Both the position numbers and the translations under genes were made by a program. 64,000 bases of DNA. Source: UBA1479 sp040216635 (GTDB lineage: Bacteria > Pseudomonadota > Alphaproteobacteria > Rhodospirillales > Casp-alpha2). The DNA is taken from positions 138,159-202,158 of the forward strand of contig JAVJOU010000030.1 in the NCBI GenBank assembly GCA_040216635.1. Reading direction: 5' to 3'. The notes below the pieces were generated by a model. That model worked only from the letters and a program-made list of their open reading frames with translations. It had not been told where the DNA came from and searched no databases. Below are positions 17,511 through 24,495 of the stretch, piece after piece; positions within the stretch are counted from its first letter, which is position 1; each line of letters opens with the position of its first letter.

Positions 17511-18935
17511 ATGTCTACGAACAGTGTTGGTAAGGTGTCTCAGGTTCTGGGCGCCGTCGTGGACGTTCATTTCGAAGGCGATCTGCCGGCGATTATGAAC
17601 GCTCTGCATGTGAAACTCGGCGATCAGACGCTGGTTCTCGAGGTTGCGCAGCACCTGGGCGAGAACACCGTGCGAACCATCGCCATGGACACCACGGACG
17701 GCCTGCAGCGCGGCACCGAAGTCTCCGACACCGGTGACAGCATTCAGGTTCCCGTCGGTCCGGAAACGCTGGGCCGCATCATGAACGTGATCGGCGACCC
17801 GGTTGACGAACGCGGCCCGGTCAACACCAAGTCCCGTTCGCCGATCCACCGTTCGGCCCCGGAATTCCACGAACAGTCGACGGAAACGGAAATTCTGACC
17901 ACCGGCATTAAGGTCGTCGATCTGATCGCGCCGTACGCCAAGGGCGGTAACATCGGCCTGTACGGCGGCGCCGGCGTGGGCAAGACGGTTCTGATCATGG
18001 AACTGATCAACAACGTCGCCAAAGGCCACGGCGGTTATTCCGTGTTTGCCGGTGTCGGCGAACGTACCCGCGAAGGCAACGACCTTTACCACGAAATGAT
18101 CGAATCCGGCGTTATCGACCTGGAAGGCAACAACTCCAAGGCCGCCCTGGTTTATGGCCAGATGAACGAGCCTCCGGGAGCCCGTGCCCGTGTCGCCCTG
18201 ACCGGCCTGACCCAGGCCGAATACTTCCGCGACGAAGAAGGCCAGGACGTGTTGCTGTTCATCGACAACATCTTCCGCTTCACCCAGGCCGGCTCCGAAG
18301 TGTCGGCCCTGCTTGGCCGTATTCCTTCGGCCGTGGGCTATCAGCCGACGCTGGCGACCGACATGGGCATGCTGCAGGAACGTATTACCTCGACCAAGAA
18401 GGGTTCCATCACCTCGGTCCAGGCCATTTACGTCCCGGCCGATGACTTGACCGACCCTGCACCTGCCACGTCCTTTGCGCACCTGGATGCAACCACGGTT
18501 CTGTCGCGTCAGATCGCCGAACTGGGCATCTACCCGGCCGTTGACCCGCTCGATTCCACCTCGCGCATGCTTGATCCGCGCATCATCGGTGACGAGCACT
18601 ACGGCGTCGCGACCAAGGTTCAGCAGACCCTGCAGACCTATAAGTCCCTGCAGGACATCATCGCGATCCTGGGCATGGACGAACTGTCGGAAGAAGACAA
18701 ACAGACCGTCGCCCGGGCGCGTAAGATCCAGCGCTTCCTGTCGCAGCCGTTCCACGTGGCCGAAGTGTTCACCGGCACGCCGGGCGTTCTGGTGCCGCTG
18801 GAAGACACCATCAAGGGCTTCAAGGGCATCGTCGAAGGCGAATACGACCATCTGCCGGAATCGGCGTTCTACATGGTCGGCACCATCGACGAAGCCGTCG
18901 AGAAAGCCAAAAAGATGGCTGCGGAAGCCGCTTAA
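17511..18935 (+). CDS. atpD: ATP synthase F1 subunit beta
   Basis: Catalytic subunit of the F1 hexamer. 474 residues. The P-loop is GGAGVGKTVLIMEL near residues 152-165, the catalytic glutamate region is GVGERTREGNDL, the Walker B is DVLLFIDNIFRF, and the signature PAVDPLDSTSRML follows. The start ATG has GGGAGC upstream. It follows atpG by 29 bases and precedes atpC by 30. Family length and motifs are all intact. Confidence 0.98.
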   Translation: MSTNSVGKVSQVLGAVVDVHFEGDLPAIMNALHVKLGDQTLVLEVAQHLGENTVRTIAMDTTDGLQRGTEVSDTGDSIQVPVGPETLGRIMNVIGDPVDERGPVNTKSRSPIHRSAPEFHEQSTETEILTTGIKVVDLIAPYAKGGNIGLYGGAGVGKTVLIMELINNVAKGHGGYSVFAGVGERTREGNDLYHEMIESGVIDLEGNNSKAALVYGQMNEPPGARARVALTGLTQAEYFRDEEGQDVLLFIDNIFRFTQAGSEVSALLGRIPSAVGYQPTLATDMGMLQERITSTKKGSITSVQAIYVPADDLTDPAPATSFAHLDATTVLSRQIAELGIYPAVDPLDSTSRMLDPRIIGDEHYGVATKVQQTLQTYKSLQDIIAILGMDELSEEDKQTVARARKIQRFLSQPFHVAEVFTGTPGVLVPLEDTIKGFKGIVEGEYDHLPESAFYMVGTIDEAVEKAKKMAAEAA

Positions 18936-18965
18936 GCCTTGGTTCGGACAAAGGACACTCAATAG

Positions 18966-19367
18966 ATGGCCGATACGATCCAATTCGATCTGGTTTCGCC
19001 CGAAAAACTGGTGGCGTCGCAGGCCGTGGACATGGTCGTCGTCCCCGGTGGCGAGGGCGACCTGGGTGTCCTGCCGGGCCACTCACTGCTGATCGGCACG
19101 GTGCGGCCGGGCGTGATCGACATCCACGAAGGCGGCAAGGTCTCCAACAAGATCTTCGTCGCCGGCGGGTTCGTCGAAATCAACCCGGAAACCTGCACCG
19201 TTCTTGCCGAGGAAGCCGTGCCCGTCGCGGATATCGACAAGGGTGCTGCCAACGACCGCCTTCAGGAAGCGCAAAAAGCGCTTGCCGAAGCCGGCGACGA
19301 CAAGGCCAAGGCCGATGCCGAAAACGCCGTGACGATCGCCGAAGCGATGGTGGCCGCAGCCGGCTAA
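18966..19367 (+). CDS. atpC: ATP synthase F1 subunit epsilon
   Basis: Epsilon subunit, which couples the gamma rotor to the c-ring and can inhibit ATP hydrolysis. 133 residues: an N-terminal beta-sandwich of about 85 residues (FDLVSPEKLVASQAVDMVVV, GEGDLGVLPGHSLLIGT) and an Ala/Lys-rich helical C-terminal part (DRLQEAQKALAEAGDDKAK). The AAAGGA before the ATG is the ribosome binding site. It is the last gene of the operon and is followed 20 bases later by an intrinsic terminator. Confidence 0.96.
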   Translation: MADTIQFDLVSPEKLVASQAVDMVVVPGGEGDLGVLPGHSLLIGTVRPGVIDIHEGGKVSNKIFVAGGFVEINPETCTVLAEEAVPVADIDKGAANDRLQEAQKALAEAGDDKAKADAENAVTIAEAMVAAAG

Positions 19368-19387
19368 GGGCATCACCTCAGACTTAT

Positions 19388-19417
19388 AAAAAACGCCGCG
19401 CTTCGCGGCGTTTTTTT
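19388..19417 (+). terminator. Intrinsic terminator of the atp operon
   Basis: A perfect stem CGCCGCG (19394-19400) and CGCGGCG (19404-19410) closes on a CTT loop and is flanked by an A-run (19388-19393) and a T-run (19411-19417). It would also work on the minus strand because of the A-run. Confidence 0.93.
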
Positions 19418-19443
19418 ATGCCTGCAGGGATCGGACTTCACCT

Positions 19444-19472
19444 TTCGAACAGGCCGGGCAGCCTGCTATAAC
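19444..19472 (+). promoter_or_regulatory. Candidate promoter of the SixA-like gene
   Basis: TATAAC at 19467-19472 with a weak TTCGAA 17 bases upstream at 19444-19449. It lies directly after the atp terminator and about 48 bases before the next start codon. The -10 is good and the -35 is poor. Confidence 0.28.
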
Positions 19473-19520
19473 GGCATATCGGCGCGTGCATCCGCCGATG
19501 GCAATAAATGGAGATATTGA

Positions 19521-20003
19521 ATGCGCCTTTACCTCGTGCGCCATGGCCTCGCCATGACCAAGGATGAAAATCCGGACCGTCCGCTCAACGAACAGGGGCA
19601 GAAGGACGTGGGCCGGATGGCGTCGTTTTTGGGCCGGGCCGGTGTTCGGGTTTCCCGCGTCATTCATTCGGAAATCCTGCGCGCCCAGCAGACCGCCTTG
19701 GCCTTATCGCCGGTCATCGGGCCCGGCCGCATCGTCGAGGAAATGAAGGACCTGACCCCGTCTTCCCGCCTGGACAGCCTGGTCGAGGCCGCGGGCCTAT
19801 GGAACGAGGACACCATGGTGGTCGGCCACGACCCGTTCATGAGCCGCATCGCCTCTTACTTGACCTGCGGCGACGCCAGCGCCGGGGTCATTGCCTTCGA
19901 TCCGGGTGCCGTCGCCTGCCTGGAACGCGATCCGATCATCACGGAAAAAGGCGGGCATTGGATGCTGATGTGGCATATGAGCCCGGTGTTGCTGGGGACG
20001 TGA
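19521..20003 (+). CDS. SixA-like histidine phosphatase
   Basis: A 160-residue member of the histidine phosphatase (phosphoglycerate mutase-like) superfamily, closest in layout to SixA, which dephosphorylates phosphohistidine on signalling proteins. The catalytic RHG appears in MRLYLVRHGLAM at residues 7-9, followed by RPLNEQGQKDVGRMASFL and SEILRAQQTALAL. The second catalytic histidine is in VVGHDPFMSRIASYL. No secretion signal. GGAG lies about 7 bases before the ATG. The partner phosphoprotein cannot be inferred from the neighbours (atp operon upstream, uvrB convergent downstream). Confidence 0.85.
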   Translation: MRLYLVRHGLAMTKDENPDRPLNEQGQKDVGRMASFLGRAGVRVSRVIHSEILRAQQTALALSPVIGPGRIVEEMKDLTPSSRLDSLVEAAGLWNEDTMVVGHDPFMSRIASYLTCGDASAGVIAFDPGAVACLERDPIITEKGGHWMLMWHMSPVLLGT

Positions 20004-20069
20004 CCGTCTACTAGGCGACTATCCGATTACGAATAGCCCCGATATCCGTTGAAATTGGCGCTGAGTGTC

Positions 20070-22262
20070 TTATGACCGCCTCTTCGGCGCACGGTTGGCG
20101 GATTTGCGCGCACCCTTGCCCTTGGGCTTCCAGGATGGGCCGCCTGATGCGCGGCTTTCAGCCCCCGGCTTGCGGCTGACCAGGCGCGAGGGTGCAGTTC
20201 CCGGCGCCCCTAATCCCAGTTCCACGGCTTCCAGTCTGCGGATTTCGTCACGCAGACGGGCCGCTTCCTCGAATTCCAAGTTGGCGGCGGCCTGTTTCAT
20301 CTTGTCGTTCATATCGGCGATGACGGCGGCCAGGTTGTGGCCGGCCAGTTCTGTCGCGCCGATCTCGCCCGTGTCCACGGTGACGTAATCGCCTTCGTAG
20401 ACACTTTCCAAAGCCTTGGAGAACCCCTTCTTCACGCTTTCCGGCGTGATGCCGTGGGCCAGATTGTATTCCTGTTGCTTTTCGCGCCGGCGGCTGGTTT
20501 CCGTGAGCGCGTAATCCAGGGCCTCCGTTGTGTTGTCGGCATACAGAATGACTCGGCCGTCCAGATTGCGGGCGGCCCGGCCGATGGTCTGCACCAACGA
20601 TGTCTTGGATCGCAGATAACCCGGTTTGTCCGCGTCCAGAATGCAGACCAAGGAACATTCGGGAATGTCCAAACCTTCGCGCAACAAGTTAATACCGACC
20701 AGTACGTCGAATGCACCCAGGCGCAAATCGCGGATGATTTCAATGCGCTCCAAGGTATCGATGTCCGAATGCATGTAGCGCACGCGCACGCCCTGTTCGT
20801 GCAGGTATTCCGTCAGGTCCTCGGCCATGCGTTTGGTCAGGGTCGTGACCAGGGTGCGCTGTCCCTTGGCGGCCGTTTCCTTGACCTCCATCAGCAGATC
20901 GTCGACCTGATTTTCGACCGGACGGACGATGCAAAGCGGATCGATCAGGCCCGTCGGGCGGACCACCTGCTCGGTTATTACGCCTCCGGTACGATCCAGC
21001 TCCCACGGGCCCGGCGTGGCCGAGACGAACACCGTCTGCGGGCGCATGCTTTCCCATTCCTCGAACTTGAGGGGCCGGTTGTCGACACAACTGGGTAAAC
21101 GGAACCCGAACTGCGCCAAGGTTGTTTTGCGGGCGTAATCGCCTTTGTACATGCCGCCGATCTGCGGCACGGTTACATGGCTTTCATCGACCACCAACAG
21201 GGCGTTTTCCGGCAGGTATTCGAACAGGGTCGGCGGCGGGTCGCCGGGCGCGCGCCCCGTAAGATATCTGCTGTAATTTTCGATACCGGAACAATGTCCC
21301 GTGGTCTCCAGCATCTCCAGGTCGAAGGTCGTGCGTTCCTCCAGCCGTTGCGCCTCCAAAAGCTTGCCCTCGGCGATCAGACGGGTGAGCGTTTCCTTCA
21401 GCTCCGATTTGATCTGGGGAATGGCCTGCATCAGCGTCGGGCGCGGCGTCACATAGTGGCTGTTCGGATAGACAATGATTTCATCCAGCGCCGCGACCTT
21501 TTCGCCGGTCAGGGGATCGATCTCCCAGATCGCTTCGACCTCGTCTCCGAACAGCGACACCCGCCAGGCCCGATCTTCCAGGTGGGACGGGAAAATTTCC
21601 ACGACATCGCCCCGCACCCGGAACGTCCCCCGAAAGAAGGCTGCGTCATTGCGCTTGTATTGCAACTCGACCAACTGCTTTAGCAGTTTTTCCCGGTCCG
21701 CCGTGCCGCCCGGCTTCAGACGTACGATCATCTCGGCATAGGTTTCGACGGCACCGATGCCGTAGATGCAGGACACGGAAGCCACGATCACCACATCGTG
21801 GCGTTCCAACAGGGCCCGCGTGGCCGAATGGCGCATGCGGTCGATCTGTTCGTTGATGGAGGCGTCTTTTTCGATATAGGTGTCCGTGCGCGGCACGTAG
21901 GCTTCCGGCTGGTAGTAGTCATAATAGCTGACGAAGTATTCGACCGAGTTTTCAGGGAAAAATTCCTTCATCTCGCCATAGAGCTGCGCCGCCAGGGTCT
22001 TGTTGGGGGCCAGCACCAAGGTCGGCCGCCCCAGGTTGCGGATCACATGGGCCATGGTGAAGGTCTTGCCCGACCCGGTCACGCCCAGCAGAACCTGATC
22101 CCGCTCGCCTTCTTCCAGGCCAGAGGTCAGTTCGGCGATGGCCTGGGGCTGATCGCCCGCCGGCTGGTATTCACTTTGCAGGTCGAACGGAACCCCGCCC
22201 GCACCCGGCGCCCGCTTGGGCGGGCTGAACACAACTGGGTCGTTCTGAAGTTCCATGGCCAT
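20070..22262 (-). CDS. uvrB: UvrABC system protein B
   Basis: Helicase-like damage-verification subunit of nucleotide excision repair. 730 residues. Walker A is LGVTGSGKTFTMAHV, the beta-hairpin region is YYDYYQPEAYVPRTDTYIEKD, the DEAD-like motif reads LLVVDESHVTVPQ, and helicase motifs V and VI are VGINLLREGLDIPE and QTIGRAARNLDGR. The C-terminal UVR domain (MNDKMKQAAANLEFEEAARLRDEIRRLE shortened here to its key pattern FEEAARLRDEI) binds UvrC, and a basic tail of about 50 residues follows. Start is ATG 22262 or ATG 22256. There is no Shine-Dalgarno sequence, and a TATAAT lies only six bases upstream of the first ATG. Confidence 0.97.
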   Translation of the reverse strand: MAMELQNDPVVFSPPKRAPGAGGVPFDLQSEYQPAGDQPQAIAELTSGLEEGERDQVLLGVTGSGKTFTMAHVIRNLGRPTLVLAPNKTLAAQLYGEMKEFFPENSVEYFVSYYDYYQPEAYVPRTDTYIEKDASINEQIDRMRHSATRALLERHDVVIVASVSCIYGIGAVETYAEMIVRLKPGGTADREKLLKQLVELQYKRNDAAFFRGTFRVRGDVVEIFPSHLEDRAWRVSLFGDEVEAIWEIDPLTGEKVAALDEIIVYPNSHYVTPRPTLMQAIPQIKSELKETLTRLIAEGKLLEAQRLEERTTFDLEMLETTGHCSGIENYSRYLTGRAPGDPPPTLFEYLPENALLVVDESHVTVPQIGGMYKGDYARKTTLAQFGFRLPSCVDNRPLKFEEWESMRPQTVFVSATPGPWELDRTGGVITEQVVRPTGLIDPLCIVRPVENQVDDLLMEVKETAAKGQRTLVTTLTKRMAEDLTEYLHEQGVRVRYMHSDIDTLERIEIIRDLRLGAFDVLVGINLLREGLDIPECSLVCILDADKPGYLRSKTSLVQTIGRAARNLDGRVILYADNTTEALDYALTETSRRREKQQEYNLAHGITPESVKKGFSKALESVYEGDYVTVDTGEIGATELAGHNLAAVIADMNDKMKQAAANLEFEEAARLRDEIRRLEAVELGLGAPGTAPSRLVSRKPGAESRASGGPSWKPKGKGARKSANRAPKRRS

Positions 22263-22267
22263 GGTTG

Positions 22268-22273
22268 ATTATA
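22268..22273 (-). promoter_or_regulatory. Candidate -10 element of uvrB
   Basis: TATAAT on the minus strand ends six bases before ATG 22262. A transcript starting the normal 6-7 bases downstream would begin at the start codon itself, giving a leaderless mRNA. The best -35 at suitable spacing is only a weak GTGACC-like hexamer. Confidence 0.35.
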
Positions 22274-22365
22274 TAGGCGCGCTGTCCGCACCGGTCACCC
22301 TTGCTTTTCTGTTTCCCTCAACCGCCGCAGGGGCGGCGGCGCGCGGTTGCGCTTGCCTCCTCATC

Positions 22366-22385
22366 GGCGCCCTCAAGAGGGCGCC
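22366..22385 (-). repeat. GC-rich inverted repeat at the end of the lyase gene
   Basis: GGCGCCCTC (22366-22374) and GAGGGCGCC (22377-22385) form a 9-bp stem with a two-base centre, overlapping the stop codon of the PurB/PcaB-like gene. No T-run follows on the minus strand, so it is at best a weak terminator or an mRNA-stabilising stem. Confidence 0.4.
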
Positions 22386-23743
22386 GCTTTCGTCGTTTTC
22401 AGAACCGCATCGACCATTTCCGCCGACAGGCCCGTATAGCGCGCCGGATCGAGAATTCCGTCCAGGTCCGCCGCCGACATGACCGCCGTGACCCGGTCGT
22501 CCTTCAACAACAGGTCGCGGAACACCAGGTCCTTCTCAAAGGCTTCCATGGCCGCTTCGTAAACCACGTCATGGGCCGTGTTGCGGCCGATCTTCTGGCC
22601 CAACTTCATCATCACGGCTTCCGACAGCAGCAAACCGCCGGTCAGGTCCAGGTTCTTGCGCATATTGCCCGCCCGCACGGTCAAACCGCCTGTCACGAAG
22701 GCAACTTTGCGCACGGCCGCCTCGGTATAACAGCATAGTCTTGGGATGAAATCGCGCTCGCCCTGGTTGGCGACCTTGTCCCGTTCGTGTTCGGCGATCA
22801 TGCCGTCGAAGGCCGGCGGCACGCAGGCCCAGGCCACGCGGGCCAGGGACTGAATCCCTTCGCAGATCGACGGATTGCGTTTCTGCGGCATGGTCGAAGA
22901 CCCGACCTTGCCCGGCTGGTGCGGTTCTTCAAGTTCGGCCAGTTCCGTGCGCTGCAGGGTCGCGACCTCGTGGGCGATCTTGCCCATGGTGCCGGCGACC
23001 AGGGCCAGGTTGCAGGCGAAATCCGCCGGCCGGTCCTTGGCCACATGCCAGCAGATCGCGGGTGCGGTCAGGCCCAGGTCGGCCATCATGCGGGCCATGA
23101 CCTCGGGCCCCTGGGCACCGATCGCCGCATAGGTGCCGACCGCGCCGGAAAACTGGCCGACCAGCACGCGCGGCGCCATTTCGTCCAGGCGGGCGCGGTG
23201 GCGGCGCACTTCGTCCAGCCAGACAGCCGCCTTGTAACCAAAGGTGATCGGCAGGGCCTGCTGGCCGTGGGTACGCCCGGCCATGGGCGTGTCGCGGTGA
23301 TCGCGGGCCAGTTTTTCCAGATTGGCGTCCAGCACGCCCAATGCGTCCTGCAGCAATTCCAGGCCGTCCTTCATCTGCAGGATAAGGCCCGTATCCATGA
23401 TGTCCTGGGTGGTCGCCCCCCAATGCACGTATTCGCCCGCTTCCTTCGCACCCAGTTTTTCGCAGGCCTTGGCCATGGCCCGGACCAGCGGCACGATGGG
23501 GTGGCTGGTGCGCGCCATTTCGTCGCGCATGGCGTCCAGATCGTATTGCGACACATCGGCGGCGCGGGTGATGTCCTTGGCCGCCTGTTCGGGGATGATG
23601 CCCAGCGATGCCTCGGCCCGGGCCAGGGCCGCTTCCACGTCCAGCCATTTCTGGACGGTCATTTCATCGTCGAACACGGCCCGCATGGCCGGGGTCGAGA
23701 ATTGATCACGGAACAGGGTTGAATCGATGGTGCTGGCGGCCAT
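22373..23743 (-). CDS. Class-II fumarase/aspartase-superfamily lyase (PurB/PcaB-like)
   Basis: A 456-residue member of the superfamily that includes adenylosuccinate lyase (PurB) and 3-carboxymuconate cycloisomerase (PcaB). The signature loop GSSTMPQKRNPSICEG is intact near residues 280-295. YVHWGATTQDIMDTG and AGRTHGQQALPITFGYK are the other two active-site blocks. The HWGATTQD form rather than HWGLTSSD resembles PcaB-type members, and no pca genes are nearby, so I do not assign a substrate. An AAGGAGG sits seven bases before the ATG. It precedes uvrB on the same strand by 110 bases. Confidence 0.8.
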   Translation of the reverse strand: MAASTIDSTLFRDQFSTPAMRAVFDDEMTVQKWLDVEAALARAEASLGIIPEQAAKDITRAADVSQYDLDAMRDEMARTSHPIVPLVRAMAKACEKLGAKEAGEYVHWGATTQDIMDTGLILQMKDGLELLQDALGVLDANLEKLARDHRDTPMAGRTHGQQALPITFGYKAAVWLDEVRRHRARLDEMAPRVLVGQFSGAVGTYAAIGAQGPEVMARMMADLGLTAPAICWHVAKDRPADFACNLALVAGTMGKIAHEVATLQRTELAELEEPHQPGKVGSSTMPQKRNPSICEGIQSLARVAWACVPPAFDGMIAEHERDKVANQGERDFIPRLCCYTEAAVRKVAFVTGGLTVRAGNMRKNLDLTGGLLLSEAVMMKLGQKIGRNTAHDVVYEAAMEAFEKDLVFRDLLLKDDRVTAVMSAADLDGILDPARYTGLSAEMVDAVLKTTKAAPS

Positions 23744-23850
23744 GGGGGGTCCTCCTTGGGCGGCGTTTCTTCTGTTGCCGGGGGCTGGTGCCTGCCCGGA
23801 TCGTTAAACGGCCGCCATGTTAGAGGCAAAACCCCCACCCGGTCATCAGG

Positions 23851-24495
23851 TCATCTTTTCATTTCGCCTGTTTTGTATTGGCGCCGTTCCGCCGTGACGA
23901 TCAGGCGAAGGGGGCCGCCCGGGGTCCAATCCTCGAACGGGAAACAGGTGATCAGGGTCAGAAAATTTCCGCCCGGCTGAAGCATAATCTGTTCTTTATC
24001 CTTGTCGATGACTTTCAGATCGATGATGCGGTAGCCGCTGACGGCGCCCGACGGCTGTTCGACCCGGATCAGGTCGCCGATGCGCGCATCCTTCAGATAG
24101 GAAAAATGAGTGTCCCGGTGGGCGGAAACGACGCTGTGTCCCGGCTGCCCCGGCAGGGCCGTGCCGTCTACATGACCGGGCCCAAACGCCAGCGAACTGC
24201 CCGATGCCCCCGACAGCACGATGTTCCATGCCCCCAGGCGCCCGATCCCCAATCTTGCCACCGGCGTCATGTCGGCCCAGGGCCAGGGCTTGGCGAACAG
24301 GCCCGAAGGCGCCGTGTTGGCACGTGACTGCTGCCAGGCACGATCCAACAGAACCTGCGCCGCCCAGGCCTTGGCCGGGATATAGGCGCCCCAGGCAAAA
24401 AGACCCAGGCCGGCGGCGGCCAGAATGATCACCGCCGGCCTGGAAGGCTCAGTGGAGGCAGGGAGCAAAAAACGGAACGGACGGCGCCGGCGCAT
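23851..24495 (-). CDS. Class GN sortase (marine proteobacterial type)
   Basis: Membrane-anchored transpeptidase that cleaves and attaches a sorting-signal protein, from the small class of sortases found in Gram-negative bacteria. 214 residues: one N-terminal membrane helix (about 21-38), then the sortase beta-barrel. The catalytic residues are recognisable as His126 in SAHRDTHF, Cys184 in LTLITCFPF and Arg197 in GGPLRLIV. The ATG shares one base with the stop codon of the upstream gene, its evident substrate, so the two are co-translated. The nucleophile acceptor in the Gram-negative envelope is not known to me. Confidence 0.9.
   Translation of the reverse strand: MRRRRPFRFLLPASTEPSRPAVIILAAAGLGLFAWGAYIPAKAWAAQVLLDRAWQQSRANTAPSGLFAKPWPWADMTPVARLGIGRLGAWNIVLSGASGSSLAFGPGHVDGTALPGQPGHSVVSAHRDTHFSYLKDARIGDLIRVEQPSGAVSGYRIIDLKVIDKDKEQIMLQPGGNFLTLITCFPFEDWTPGGPLRLIVTAERRQYKTGEMKR

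Noticed and set aside
17478..19082. Minus-strand open frame opposite atpD
   Set aside because: Same reason: antisense shadow of atpD with no family features.
22242..22253. SOS box for uvrB (GTTC repeat)
   Set aside because: GTTC-N4-GTTC lies within the uvrB coding sequence; the alphaproteobacterial LexA site needs GTTC-N7-GTTC upstream of the gene.
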